Shown here one piece after another: positions 1-9,270 of a stretch of 64,000 nucleotides of DNA (positions within the stretch are counted from its first letter, which is position 1; each line of letters starts with the position of its first letter). The notes beneath the pieces are model-generated. The model had not been told where the DNA came from. It searched no databases and saw only the letters and a list, made by a program, of their open reading frames with translations. This DNA is from Bacteroidota bacterium. Its GTDB lineage: Bacteria; Bacteroidota; Bacteroidia; Flavobacteriales_D; Crocinitomicaceae. Position numbers and translations under genes: made by a program. The stretch spans positions 1,240,001 through 1,304,000 of the forward strand of contig JASBTZ010000003.1 in the NCBI GenBank assembly GCA_030148165.1, in the 5' to 3' direction.

Positions 1-1
1 A

Positions 2-190
2 GTCTTCCAGGTTGGGACCAATCTTATAAAGAATCTGTATATATCTTACGGTTTCGAACAAGCTACCGGTCGTATTAGCTCCGGGACAAACAGTACACAT
101 GAGCTTCAGCTAGGAATGTATATCGGAAATAATCGAAATATTAAGAAAGAAGTTAAGGGATCTGATGATTCCAAGGCCCGAACCGATTAA
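2..190 (+). CDS. PorP/SprF family T9SS outer-membrane protein, C-terminal fragment
   Basis: The reading frame is open from base 2 to a TAA at 188-190 and gives the last 62 residues of a protein whose start lies outside the window. It contains the strand pattern NLYISYGFEQATGRISSGTNS, then HELQLGMYIG, which matches the closing beta-strands of PorP/SprF proteins (compare the G.HEL.LG ending of the full-length family member at 50560-51555). Family members are outer-membrane barrels that assist type IX secretion of adhesins. It converges on crcB and overlaps its stop by four bases. A polar tail follows the last strand, which is unusual, so other barrel families remain possible. Confidence 0.6.
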   Translation, partial: VFQVGTNLIKNLYISYGFEQATGRISSGTNSTHELQLGMYIGNNRNIKKEVKGSDDSKARTD

Positions 191-552
191 AGCGTTTTTG
201 CTCTTAGCAAATAAATTATTCCAATACCGAAAGCGACTGAAATCAAAATATTCATTGCTGCATAGAGGTAATTCCCCGAATCGAATAATTCAAAGGTATC
301 GTTGCTAAATGCACTAAAAGTGCTAAATCCACCGCAGAATCCAATAAGGATCATCGGAATCATCCAACTTTGGTCTTCTGTTTTGTTCGGATAGGCATTG
401 ATCAGCAAGGCAACAATGGTACAGGCCAGTAAATTGGCAATCAAAGTCCCCAATGGAAAATCCGTATTAACTACGATTTTACTTAGCTTGCCGACTCCAT
501 ATCTCGCCATGCTTCCTAGCCCTCCTCCTATGAATATATACAGATAGGTCAT
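187..552 (-). CDS. crcB: Fluoride channel CrcB/Fluc
   Basis: A 121-residue, four-helix membrane protein of the CrcB/Fluc family, which exports fluoride as an antiparallel dimer in the inner membrane. The N-terminal GGGLGSMARYG motif and the central GFCGGFSTFSAFSND segment, with the Thr/Ser and Phe residues that line the fluoride path, are both present. Length is normal. The ATG overlaps the stop of the upstream phosphatase gene by four bases (ATGA), so it is translated as the last gene of the hpt-adk-obg-PAP2-crcB cluster. No fluoride riboswitch was seen, as expected for an operon-internal gene. Confidence 0.93.
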   Translation of the reverse strand: MTYLYIFIGGGLGSMARYGVGKLSKIVVNTDFPLGTLIANLLACTIVALLINAYPNKTEDQSWMIPMILIGFCGGFSTFSAFSNDTFELFDSGNYLYAAMNILISVAFGIGIIYLLRAKTL

Positions 553-1148
553 ACTTTTTTCGTGATCAACTTGTCAATCGGAGTATAAATATAGCGATAC
601 ACCAGAAAGGCTACCAGGGACCCAAACATCGCTCCAACCAGAAGGTCGCTCAAATAATGAACTCCGAGGTATATTCTACTGAAAGAAACCAACGTCGCGA
701 TTCCAATCAACCAATAAATCAAAGTCTTGTTGTATTGTCTCAAACAGAACGATGCATACAGACAAACACCAAAAAAATTAGCCGCATGAGAAGAGATGAA
801 TCCATACATGCCTCCCTTATAGACTCCCCCGTCATCGAATCTGTAAAAGTGTAATGAATTCGTCAGTTCGGCATGATGCGAAGGTCGATAACGCATGAAA
901 ACATTTTTGAATAAATGGACAGAGATCAAATCAGTTAACGCTACCACGGCTAATGCACACACTACAAATGCAATCGTTCTTTTAAAATTTGTATTCCTGA
1001 AGTACAGATAGATCAGAAACAAATACAATGGCAACCAGGTTAATTTTTCCGAAACGATCCAAAAGAACTCATCGAGAAAAGGCGTGTTCCAGCCATTTAT
1101 CGCAACCACAATGGCGCGGTCTAATGATTCCAGTTGATCAATCATCAT
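549..1148 (-). CDS. PAP2-family membrane phosphatase (undecaprenyl-diphosphatase-like)
   Basis: A 199-residue integral membrane phosphatase with about six helices. The three PAP2 signatures are visible: KNVFMRYRP (KX6RP), FISSHAAN (the PSGH-like block, here SSH) and [12 protein letters not shown] (SRX5HX3D) carrying the catalytic histidines. Family members remove phosphate from lipid pyrophosphates such as undecaprenyl diphosphate or from phosphatidate; the exact substrate cannot be read from sequence. It starts inside the end of obg (11-base overlap) and overlaps crcB by four bases, so translational coupling is likely. Two adjacent ATGs at the start leave a one-codon ambiguity. Confidence 0.88.
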   Translation of the reverse strand: MMIDQLESLDRAIVVAINGWNTPFLDEFFWIVSEKLTWLPLYLFLIYLYFRNTNFKRTIAFVVCALAVVALTDLISVHLFKNVFMRYRPSHHAELTNSLHFYRFDDGGVYKGGMYGFISSHAANFFGVCLYASFCLRQYNKTLIYWLIGIATLVSFSRIYLGVHYLSDLLVGAMFGSLVAFLVYRYIYTPIDKLITKKV

Positions 1149-2133
1149 TCAGTAATTTCCAAATCAGATCTTTTAATTCATCCAATCCCTGTTGTGCTAC
1201 ACTAGAAATAAATATATGAGGAATATTTTTAGGAAGGTCCGGTATAATCTCATTCTTTAGCTCATCGTCAAGCATATCCGACTTGGAAATAGCCAGAATA
1301 CGATCCTTATGAGTGAGTTCCGGGTTATACTTATTGAGTTCATTAAATAATACCTCATACTCCTTTTTAATATCATCACTATCTGCAGGAACAAGAAACA
1401 GCAATAAAGAATTCCGTTCTATATGTCTTAAAAAGCGAAGTCCAAGACCTTTTCCTTCATGAGCACCTTCAATAATTCCCGGTATGTCCGCCATGATAAA
1501 CGACCGATGATCTCGATAATTTACAATTCCCAGATTTGGTCTCAGGGTAGTAAACGGATAATCAGCTATCTCCGGTTTTGCAGCAGAAAGAACCGAAAGC
1601 AAGGTACTCTTTCCCGTATTTGGGAAACCGACTAATCCTACATCTGCAAGAACTTTTAACTCGAGGATTTTCCATCCTTCAACTCCTTCTTCTCCCGGTT
1701 GAGCATAACGCGGTGTCTGATTCGTTGATGATTTAAAATGGTTATTTCCCAGTCCTCCACGACCACCTTTCTGTATTATTCTTTCTTCTCCATCTGATGT
1801 GATCTCAAATAAAAATTCACCCGTCTCAGCATCTTTGGCGACTGTTCCCAGTGGAACTTCAATTACCTCATCCTGACCCTGAGCACCGCTTTTCAGATTA
1901 CCTGATCCGTGTTCTCCATGGCCAGCTTTAATATGCTTTTTGAATTTGAGATGAAGTAGTGTCCAGAGCTGTGAATTCCCACGAAGAATAACATGTCCAC
2001 CTCGACCGCCATCTCCGCCATCAGGACCTCCTTTGGGAATATACTTTTCCCTTCTGAAGTGCGTAGAACCTCCACCTCCATTACCCGATTTGCAATGGAT
2101 TTTCACATAATCAACGAAATTGTCAGAGGCCAT
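1138..2133 (-). CDS. obg: Obg-family GTPase (ribosome assembly)
   Basis: A 331-residue Obg GTPase. Residues 1-160 form the glycine-rich Obg fold ([20 protein letters not shown], then GGDGGRGG). The G domain follows: G1 GFPNTGKST at about 169-177, TTLRPNLG switch [10 protein letters not shown] (G3), SKSDML (G4) and the SSVAQQG G5-like segment near the end. It lacks the extra C-terminal OCT domain, as in the short Obg type. The protein binds the 50S subunit and acts in ribosome maturation and stress signalling. It sits 31 bases downstream of adk in the same operon. Confidence 0.96.
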   Translation of the reverse strand: MASDNFVDYVKIHCKSGNGGGGSTHFRREKYIPKGGPDGGDGGRGGHVILRGNSQLWTLLHLKFKKHIKAGHGEHGSGNLKSGAQGQDEVIEVPLGTVAKDAETGEFLFEITSDGEERIIQKGGRGGLGNNHFKSSTNQTPRYAQPGEEGVEGWKILELKVLADVGLVGFPNTGKSTLLSVLSAAKPEIADYPFTTLRPNLGIVNYRDHRSFIMADIPGIIEGAHEGKGLGLRFLRHIERNSLLLFLVPADSDDIKKEYEVLFNELNKYNPELTHKDRILAISKSDMLDDELKNEIIPDLPKNIPHIFISSVAQQGLDELKDLIWKLLNDD

Positions 2134-2164
2134 TTTATTTAATTTTCGACCCTCTGTCGGGTCT

Positions 2165-2737
2165 TTAATGATATACCTCTAAAGCACTGTATATACGCTC
2201 GGTAATCTCATCGATAGTTCCAACTCCGTCGATTTCTTTCAATTTACCTTGTGCTCTATAATAATCGGCAACTGGTGCCGTGCTATTATTATAGGTATCT
2301 ATTCGATTTTGAATGATCTGCGGATCCGCATCATCCTTTCTACCAGATGTTTGGGCGCGACTGATCAATCTTCTTTTCAATTCATCCTCTGGAACCACCA
2401 GCGATAACATAACTGCCACGGATGTACCTTTCTCGGATAAAAACTCATCCAATGCTTCCGCCTGAGCAGTCGTCCTGGGAAATCCATCATAGATCACTCC
2501 TTTTGCATCAGGGTGTTTTGTTACTTCTGATTCCAGAATTTTAATCGTCACTTCATCCGGAACGAGATTTCCCTTATCCGAATAACTTTTTGCCAGCTTT
2601 CCTAATTCGGACTCAGGATCTAACGCTCGAAAAACATCACCTGTTGATATATGAACGAGGTCATATTTTTCCTTTAATCGCGTGGATTGAGTTCCTTTTC
2701 CTGCTCCCGGGGGTCCGAATAAAACAATATTTAACAT
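2165..2737 (-). CDS. adk: Adenylate kinase (short, zinc-free type)
   Basis: A 190-residue adenylate kinase that interconverts ATP+AMP and 2 ADP in the cytoplasm. P-loop GPPGAGKGT is at residues 8-16, the AMP-binding STGDVFRA and [13 protein letters not shown] motifs follow, and [16 protein letters not shown] marks the LID region. The short LID has no cysteine zinc site and explains the 190-residue length compared with about 215 for the long form. The gene begins 12 bases after hpt. The pairing hpt-adk-obg puts purine salvage next to ribosome assembly and is common in Bacteroidota. Confidence 0.96.
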   Translation of the reverse strand: MLNIVLFGPPGAGKGTQSTRLKEKYDLVHISTGDVFRALDPESELGKLAKSYSDKGNLVPDEVTIKILESEVTKHPDAKGVIYDGFPRTTAQAEALDEFLSEKGTSVAVMLSLVVPEDELKRRLISRAQTSGRKDDADPQIIQNRIDTYNNSTAPVADYYRAQGKLKEIDGVGTIDEITERIYSALEVYH

Positions 2738-2749
2738 TACTACTTATTA

Positions 2750-3277
2750 TTAATTTCTAATTTGATAAATCGCGTCCAGGTTTCTACCCTTTTCGTCATA
2801 ATCCAATCCATAACCCACAACGAAGGCATCCGGAATAGAAAACCCGACGTACTCAGGATAATTTTTTCCTTGAAATGAAGATGGCTTAAACAATAAGGTA
2901 CAAATACGCATCGATGCAACCCCATGTGATTCTATAAAAGACACAATCTTATCGATGGTTATTCCGGTATCGACAATATCCTCAATAATGATCACATGTT
3001 TATCCTTCAAATCAATATTGAGACCAATTAATTCATCTACCGATCCTTTACTTTGAGTGCCGTGATAGGAACTCATTTTTACAAATGAAATTGCGCTGTC
3101 GCACGTTATTGTTTTCATCAAATCCGCAGCAAACATAAAAGCACCATTCAAGACAGCAACAAAGACAACCTCTTTGTCTGCATAGTCTTCACTAATTGTC
3201 TCACCCAACGATTTAACTTCCTTTTGGATCTCATCGCCAGTAATAAATACTTCAAAAGACTTGTCTAGGATCTGCAT
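2750..3277 (-). CDS. hpt: Hypoxanthine phosphoribosyltransferase
   Basis: A 175-residue type I phosphoribosyltransferase that makes IMP/GMP from hypoxanthine/guanine and PRPP. The PRPP-binding loop VIIIEDIVDTGIT and the VAVLNGAFMFAADL pyrophosphate loop are present; the C-terminal VGYGLDYDEKGRNLD motif is typical for HPRT. I chose the ATG at 3277; one codon upstream is an in-frame TTG that would add a residue. It heads the minus-strand operon; a TAGTTTTG -7 box lies at 3308-3301 on the minus strand, 23 bases upstream. Confidence 0.95.
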   Translation of the reverse strand: MQILDKSFEVFITGDEIQKEVKSLGETISEDYADKEVVFVAVLNGAFMFAADLMKTITCDSAISFVKMSSYHGTQSKGSVDELIGLNIDLKDKHVIIIEDIVDTGITIDKIVSFIESHGVASMRICTLLFKPSSFQGKNYPEYVGFSIPDAFVVGYGLDYDEKGRNLDAIYQIRN

Positions 3278-3300
3278 CAAAACGTACTCACTTTGAGTTG

Positions 3301-3308
3301 CAAAACTA
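3301..3308 (-). promoter_or_regulatory. Candidate -7 box (TAGTTTTG) for hpt operon
   Basis: The minus strand reads TAGTTTTG here, an exact fit to the Bacteroidota -7 consensus TAnnTTTG, 23 bases before the hpt ATG. I found no clear TTG -33 element, so this rests on the -7 box and position alone. Confidence 0.4.
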
Positions 3309-3371
3309 CGATTTTAATATGAATTCGGTGAACAAATCACGATTAGGTCGGGCACAAATCAACAGAGACAT

Positions 3372-3379
3372 TATCTTTG
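3372..3379 (+). promoter_or_regulatory. Candidate -7 box (TATCTTTG) abutting purK start
   Basis: TATCTTTG matches TAnnTTTG and ends only five bases before the purK ATG at 3385. If used, transcription would begin at or within one or two bases of the start codon, giving a leaderless message. No TTG -33 element is evident at the usual distance. Confidence 0.4.
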
Positions 3380-3384
3380 TATTC

Positions 3385-4527
3385 ATGAGTAAATCGGTAA
3401 TCGGAAAATCCTTTCAGTTAGGTATTCTTGGAGGAGGGCAACTGGGGCGTATGTTCATTCAAGAAGCAATCAACTTTGATGTCTATGTCCACATCTTGGA
3501 AAATGACTTGAATGCACCTTGCTCAAAGATAGCACATAGCTTTACCAAAGGAGATATTACTGATTACAATGACGTTTACGAATTCGGTAAGAACAAAGAT
3601 GTTCTGACTGTTGAGATCGAAAATGTTAACATTGATGCACTTTACCAATTAGAATCAGAAGGAGTTAAAGTATTTCCTCAGCCAAAGATTCTGGAAATCA
3701 TCAAGGATAAAGGAACCCAAAAAAAGTTCTATCAGGAACATAATATTCCAACTGCACCATTTGAATTTGTCGATAAAGATCTCAAAGAAAACCTATCGGG
3801 AAGATTACCCTTTGTTCAAAAACTAAGAACAGGAGGTTATGACGGGAGAGGTGTGCAGGTTGTTCGCACGGAAGAAGATTTGAAAAATTGTTTTAATGAG
3901 GCGAGTCTGATTGAAGAACTAATTCCGTTTGAGAAAGAACTAAGCGTTATCGTTGCCAGAAATGAGTCAGGGCAAACAGCTGTTTATCCAACAGTCGAAT
4001 GCGAATTTAATGACGCAAACCTGGTTGAGTTTTTATTTTCACCAGCTGAAGTCAATGATTCAGTTGAGTTAGAGGCGGAACAAATGGCACGTGATGTAAT
4101 TAACGCCTTGGACATGGTTGGAATTCTCGCTGTAGAACTATTTCTGACTAAGGATGGGAGACTGCTTGTCAATGAAATTGCACCAAGACCGCATAATAGT
4201 GGTCACCATACCATCGAATGTAATGTTACCTCACAGTTCGAACAACACATGCGTTCTGTCTTGAATTTTCCGCTCGGGTCCACTAAAATGATTCAACACG
4301 GAGCGATGATCAACCTAATTGGAGCTGCTGGATATAATGGTCCGGCGTACTATGATGGTTTGGATAAACTGCTTGAATTGGAAGGTCTTCATCCTCATAT
4401 CTATGGAAAAGCTATGACCAAACCCAATCGAAAGATGGGACATATTACGGTAACCGGATCAAATCTGGATGACGTTAAGAAAAAAGCAGAAATTGTAAAA
4501 AAAGGAATTCAAGTCATCTCTGAATAG
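3385..4527 (+). CDS. purK: 5-(carboxyamino)imidazole ribonucleotide synthase (PurK)
   Basis: A 380-residue ATP-grasp enzyme that carboxylates AIR to N5-CAIR with ATP and bicarbonate in purine synthesis. The N-terminal LGILGGGQLGRMFIQEA motif is diagnostic; the ATP-grasp part shows QKLRTGGYDGRGVQVV and the metal-binding NEIAPRPHNSGHHT. The frame is open further upstream to 3298, but the ATG at 3385 fits the family N-terminus and lies just after a -7 box. Its partner purE is about 41 kb away at 45543 rather than adjacent. Confidence 0.95.
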   Translation: MSKSVIGKSFQLGILGGGQLGRMFIQEAINFDVYVHILENDLNAPCSKIAHSFTKGDITDYNDVYEFGKNKDVLTVEIENVNIDALYQLESEGVKVFPQPKILEIIKDKGTQKKFYQEHNIPTAPFEFVDKDLKENLSGRLPFVQKLRTGGYDGRGVQVVRTEEDLKNCFNEASLIEELIPFEKELSVIVARNESGQTAVYPTVECEFNDANLVEFLFSPAEVNDSVELEAEQMARDVINALDMVGILAVELFLTKDGRLLVNEIAPRPHNSGHHTIECNVTSQFEQHMRSVLNFPLGSTKMIQHGAMINLIGAAGYNGPAYYDGLDKLLELEGLHPHIYGKAMTKPNRKMGHITVTGSNLDDVKKKAEIVKKGIQVISE

Positions 4528-4586
4528 ACTGAAGTCCTGTAAATATCACTGAATTTCACTATTTTGTGGTGATTCAATCGATAGGT

Positions 4587-7500
4587 ATGCGCCTGAAACA
4601 CTTACTATTTAGTATTGCAGTCTTGTTTAACGTAGTTTCGTTAGCTCAGCTTTATACGTATCGGAATTTCAATCATCGCCATGGCCTCTACATGGCAAGT
4701 ATAAATTGCCTGGATCAAACGAGCGATGGATACATCTGGATAGGAACGGACGGTGGAGATCTAATTCGATTTGACGGCGATAATTTTCATGAAATTCGCG
4801 TAGATGGCAGTGATAACAATCACCATTTCAAGAGCTTCACTCAGTATGGTGACTCAATCCTTTTCGCATCGGCATATAAAGGCTTTTATGCCTATCTACC
4901 TACTTCACATGAATATGTCAAACTGCATAAAGAAAAACCAGATAACGGTGAGGCAAGAGCTTGCCTCAGATTAGATTCCAATTATTATTTCATCGGGACA
5001 GAAGGAATCATTACTTCTGATTGGAAAGGAAAGCAAAAAAAACTTTACAGCGCTAAAGAAGATGTGCTCGATGTATTTCAGGTTATTCACATGGGATCCG
5101 CAGCAATTATCCTTTCAAATAAAGGCAATTATGTATTGGAAAAAGGAGAACTTAAAAAGCTTGAAAATTGGCTTCAGGTTGACCTAAATGACGTTAGTGA
5201 ATTTAAATTCGGGTATTACGATTCAGGTAAATTAATGCTGTTTAATGAAAGTGCCGATCGCTGGCTTGAGATCATTCTGAATTCTCGCGGAGGATTTTTC
5301 TCCATAGAAGAACATGACACAGAATTCAAATTAAAAGAAGGAGAACGAATTAAGGCTGCTTCTTACAATGCAAAGGCAGGTATGCTTGGTATGCTTTCAG
5401 ATAATGGACATATCTACACGGCAAAAGGCACTGCTGTTAAGTCGATCGCACATAATTATAATGAACCTCTGGAGGATCCTGCCGGCATATTAACCGATAT
5501 GAATGGTGATTTCTGGGTTAATTCACAAATAAGAGGAATCTATAAAATTTCCCTGGAAGGATTTACCAAACTGCAGTTACTTCCACTTTACCAGAAACCG
5601 GATATCATGTTTCCGTATCGAACGATTTACGGTGATGTTATTATCAGTGTTCTCCACGGAGAAACTTATTTGCGAAACCTGGTTGATAATAGCGTAGGTA
5701 AAGAATTCAACTTTACTGTTCACGGCGCGACTGAGATTAATGGGGATTATTACTTCGGTACAAACCTAGGTATCAAGAAATATAACCCACAGACTGATCC
5801 GGACTTTACAACCGTATTTTTCAAAAACCAAAAGATTACCATGATCAGCGGTGATGGTCATAACATCTGGGCCGGAGTCGCAGGAAAAGGGCTTTTTCAT
5901 ATTAATTTAAAAACCGATAAAATTGTTCAGGTTGAATCCAACCTGACAACTTTACCAGAATATTTCTACACTTCTCAATTCTCTGTCAATAGACAGACCA
6001 TTTACTTCGGAACTAACAATGGAATATTCAGGTATTCAAAACGATCGAGAAAGCTTGCCAAGGTAGACATCCCATATAAGGATATGGGTAGCTATTCCGG
6101 AGTTTCAACAAGAGACATCTACGGAACCTGCTGGTTCACCATGGAAAAAGGATTGGTTGGCATCAACGTAAAAAATGAAATACTCATCGTTGATGGTGAT
6201 AAAAACTTCAATACGAATGTTTTCTATACGCTGAATTCGGACAACTATGGTAATTTGATAGTCGGGACCAACAAAGGAATCTCCATTATTAAAATTGACA
6301 AAAATGGAGTCATTAAGGATAACCGGCATTATGATGGTGATTCCGGCTTTGATGGTTATGAAACGCACATGAGGTCACAGTTTGAGAGTGACGAAGGCAT
6401 CTTTGTTGGGACTGTGGAAGGTCTGTTTCTCATTAACACCAAAATACTTGAAAACCTAACAAGTCCTCTCCCACCTGTTATTCAAGACATGTCCTATTTA
6501 TCAGAGGATGAACAAGAGGGTCGGAATGATTTTCATTTTAGTTTTCATGTCAATAATTCAAAAGCAAGTCGGATCAATTACTCATACCGGTTAGTAGGCT
6601 ACGATACGGAATGGAAATCAACGTCTAAAGAAGAGGTCCAGTTTTACAACCTAAGCAACGGCAACTATTCGCTTGAGGTACGATCTTCCTACGATGGAAT
6701 ACACTATAGCGATGTTTCTAGTTATGAATTCACTGTAAAGCTTCCCATTTGGCAGTCTAACTGGTTTATTATAACCATTATTTTAAGCATTGTAGGTATC
6801 AACGTATTGTTGCTTAGGAACAATAAAGCCTTCGAACGAAATAGCCTTTTTGATACCAAAGACACGAACCTTTATCTGAAAATGACTCCGGGTATTTTAC
6901 TTTTCGGAACAATTTCAGTTACACTCTCCCATATTCTTGGACCAATACTAAATAGTGAGTTGGAGCTGCATCTAGGTACAACGCTGATGGTCGGCTTTAT
7001 TCTCTTTACATTATATTTTTTATCGCTATCAGCTATTCGAAATAATCAAGAAGTACTATTGACGCCATATCTTATCGGAGGATTGTCTTTGGTGATCGCT
7101 CACTTTTTCTACGAATTGTATCTGACGAACTTACACCCATTCCATATTTTGGGAGTAATCATAACAACGATGGTTGTTCCGTATGTCCTCGATAAGATAA
7201 AACTGATCGTTATCTTCTCATTCATTATGCTTGCTTTGTCACTTGTTATTAGTGTCCTGGTAAGAGATGCTGTTTACCCAAAAGCTTATTTCCTAATAGC
7301 AGTAGTTGCTTCGCTAGCTCTTTTGATCTTTACCAGTTACATACGCTTTGATTCAACGGAAAAGATGATGTTCATTTCTGGAATTATCAATAAGGGAAAT
7401 ATTCCGGCGATCGCTTTTGACAACAACGGAACAATAACCTATGTAAGTGAGAATATTTCACTATTTATTGACTCTAACCACGAAGACCTTATTGGAAAGA

Positions 7501-8864
7501 ACATTTCCATAATGAATGAACATGTTCCCTTTGAAGGCGATTTCAAACATGTTGATGTACTAAAAGAATTTAAAGATGGTGGACAGTATCTGGTTCCTAT
7601 GAGGGACGCCAATAATACAGCTAGATGGATCGAGTGGTCCTACAAGGAATTCAGTAAATCAGTAAAAGTGATGTTGGGTCAGGATGTTTCTGATCGTATG
7701 GAACTTGAGAATACCTATGAAATGCTGGTTCAAAATGCGGAAGATTTTATTTTCCGCTGTGATTTACACGGTAATTTTGTATTCATCAACAACAGTTTAT
7801 ACAATAGACTTGGATACACGGAAGAAGATCTTATTGGAGAATCCGGACTCATTATCGTGGCTCCAAGTCACAGAAAAGAAATAGAGAAGTATTACCGCAA
7901 ACATTTCCAGGATAGAAGTAAAAGCTCATATAAAGAGTTTCCAATTGTGAGTAAGAAAGGTGAGGTGATTTGGATTGGTCAACATGTTACAACGCTTTTT
8001 GCTGCAGGTTCTAAAAGTTATATCAATGGTTACATAGCACTTGCCAGAGATATTACCAAAGTCCGTGAACAGCAGCAACTCATAAAGGAACAGCGGGATA
8101 ATATTACTGATAGTATCAACTATGCACAACGAATCCAGTTAAATCTTTTACCACATGAACGATTATTCGCCTCCAATTTCAAGGAGCATTTGATCGTTTT
8201 TAAACCAAAAGACATTGTGTCCGGAGATTTCTATTGGTTACACGCTTTTGACGGAAAGAAAATAATTGCATTGGCAGATTGCACAGGTCATGGTGTTCCA
8301 GGCTCATTTATGACCTTATTGGGGATCAATTTGATGAACAGTATTATACAAAGAGAAGGTATTAGCGACCCTGGACAGATACTTAATGAACTTGATAAAA
8401 AACTGGAAGAAATATTGCCTCGAGGTAAAGGTGCAAATAAGATGAACGATGGTATGGAAATCACCATTTGCCTGATTGATGACCATAGCGATGAAATGGC
8501 TTTTGCATGCGCCGGATCCAGATTTTTAATCTACGGTGAAAATGAATTCACTATGTATAAAAGCGATAATAAGCATATCGGAGATAAGCCTTATGATGGA
8601 TTCACTTCCTACCAAACGAATTATACAAAATTCACTGGCAAGGACCAATTGTATCTGTTTACTGATGGCTTTCAGGATCAATTTGGCGGACCTAATGATA
8701 AGAAATATTCGTTCAGAAGGCTATTGGAATTACTGGAGTCTTATCGGGATTTACCGTTGTTTGAACAGCGAGACAAAATTGAAAAAGAATTTGACAGTTG
8801 GATCGGCAATGGTGAGCAAACAGATGACCTGACCCTTATCTCAATTATTAAAAACTCATTATAA
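4587..8864 (+). CDS. Propeller sensor with seven-TM region, two PAS domains and SpoIIE-type phosphatase
   Basis: A 1425-residue membrane sensor. A signal peptide (to about 20) precedes a two-component-type beta-propeller (about 25-625, repeats such as DGYIWIGTDGG, FWVNSQIRGIYKI), a Y_Y_Y Ig-like domain (about 628-718, YSYRLVGYDTEW) and a TM helix (about 722-742). Five or six further helices lie at about 764-918. Two PAS domains follow (about 928-1035 and 1038-1155), then a coiled coil (DSINYAQRIQLNLLP) and a PP2C/SpoIIE domain (about 1184-1425) with ADCTGHGVPG and TDDLTLI metal motifs. The output is thus Ser/Thr dephosphorylation, probably of an anti-sigma antagonist, not histidine kinase signalling. 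The frame extends 7 codons upstream to a GTG; ATG 4587 gives the cleaner signal peptide. Confidence 0.85.
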   Translation: MRLKHLLFSIAVLFNVVSLAQLYTYRNFNHRHGLYMASINCLDQTSDGYIWIGTDGGDLIRFDGDNFHEIRVDGSDNNHHFKSFTQYGDSILFASAYKGFYAYLPTSHEYVKLHKEKPDNGEARACLRLDSNYYFIGTEGIITSDWKGKQKKLYSAKEDVLDVFQVIHMGSAAIILSNKGNYVLEKGELKKLENWLQVDLNDVSEFKFGYYDSGKLMLFNESADRWLEIILNSRGGFFSIEEHDTEFKLKEGERIKAASYNAKAGMLGMLSDNGHIYTAKGTAVKSIAHNYNEPLEDPAGILTDMNGDFWVNSQIRGIYKISLEGFTKLQLLPLYQKPDIMFPYRTIYGDVIISVLHGETYLRNLVDNSVGKEFNFTVHGATEINGDYYFGTNLGIKKYNPQTDPDFTTVFFKNQKITMISGDGHNIWAGVAGKGLFHINLKTDKIVQVESNLTTLPEYFYTSQFSVNRQTIYFGTNNGIFRYSKRSRKLAKVDIPYKDMGSYSGVSTRDIYGTCWFTMEKGLVGINVKNEILIVDGDKNFNTNVFYTLNSDNYGNLIVGTNKGISIIKIDKNGVIKDNRHYDGDSGFDGYETHMRSQFESDEGIFVGTVEGLFLINTKILENLTSPLPPVIQDMSYLSEDEQEGRNDFHFSFHVNNSKASRINYSYRLVGYDTEWKSTSKEEVQFYNLSNGNYSLEVRSSYDGIHYSDVSSYEFTVKLPIWQSNWFIITIILSIVGINVLLLRNNKAFERNSLFDTKDTNLYLKMTPGILLFGTISVTLSHILGPILNSELELHLGTTLMVGFILFTLYFLSLSAIRNNQEVLLTPYLIGGLSLVIAHFFYELYLTNLHPFHILGVIITTMVVPYVLDKIKLIVIFSFIMLALSLVISVLVRDAVYPKAYFLIAVVASLALLIFTSYIRFDSTEKMMFISGIINKGNIPAIAFDNNGTITYVSENISLFIDSNHEDLIGKNISIMNEHVPFEGDFKHVDVLKEFKDGGQYLVPMRDANNTARWIEWSYKEFSKSVKVMLGQDVSDRMELENTYEMLVQNAEDFIFRCDLHGNFVFINNSLYNRLGYTEEDLIGESGLIIVAPSHRKEIEKYYRKHFQDRSKSSYKEFPIVSKKGEVIWIGQHVTTLFAAGSKSYINGYIALARDITKVREQQQLIKEQRDNITDSINYAQRIQLNLLPHERLFASNFKEHLIVFKPKDIVSGDFYWLHAFDGKKIIALADCTGHGVPGSFMTLLGINLMNSIIQREGISDPGQILNELDKKLEEILPRGKGANKMNDGMEITICLIDDHSDEMAFACAGSRFLIYGENEFTMYKSDNKHIGDKPYDGFTSYQTNYTKFTGKDQLYLFTDGFQDQFGGPNDKKYSFRRLLELLESYRDLPLFEQRDKIEKEFDSWIGNGEQTDDLTLISIIKNSL

Positions 8865-8865
8865 C

Positions 8866-9270
8866 ATGAAGATTTGCCGACGAGCGATATTTAATTCAGC
8901 ACACCGACTGTTCAGAGCAGAATGGTCCGACGAAAAAAATCTTGAAGTATTTGGTAATTGTAGCCACCCGAATTATCACGGACACAACTACGTGCTTGAA
9001 GTTTGTCTAGAAGGTGAGGTCGATCCTTTAACTGGATTTGTTATGGATCTCAAGGACCTCAAGGAGATTATTCGCGAGGAAGTGACCGAGCGTTTCGATC
9101 ATCGAAATCTGAACCTGGATTGCGATGAGTTTGCATCAGTAATCCCCACCACTGAGAATATAGCATCTGTCATATGGGATAAACTTCGTAAACGAATAGA
9201 TCAGCAATATGCACTTGAAGTAATCTTGTCCGAAACTGAAAACAACAAAGTAATTTACAATGGCAGGTAA
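8866..9270 (+). CDS. queD: 6-pyruvoyl-tetrahydropterin synthase / QueD family
   Basis: A 134-residue tunnelling-fold enzyme that converts dihydroneopterin triphosphate to 6-carboxy-tetrahydropterin (queuosine/7-deazaguanine route) or to a related pterin. Zinc ligands His13 (SAHRL), His38 and His40 (YHGHNY) are present, as is Cys32 in the GNCSHPN loop, the catalytic cysteine position; the PTTENIA motif is the later family block. It begins one base after the sensor gene and its 3' end overlaps the next gene by 11 bases. No other queuosine genes are in the window, so the pathway assignment is from family only. Confidence 0.88.
   Translation: MKICRRAIFNSAHRLFRAEWSDEKNLEVFGNCSHPNYHGHNYVLEVCLEGEVDPLTGFVMDLKDLKEIIREEVTERFDHRNLNLDCDEFASVIPTTENIASVIWDKLRKRIDQQYALEVILSETENNKVIYNGR

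Noticed and set aside
657-1219. Plus-strand ORFs opposite the PAP2 and obg genes
   Set aside because: Both lie antisense within strongly supported genes and have no recognisable domain.
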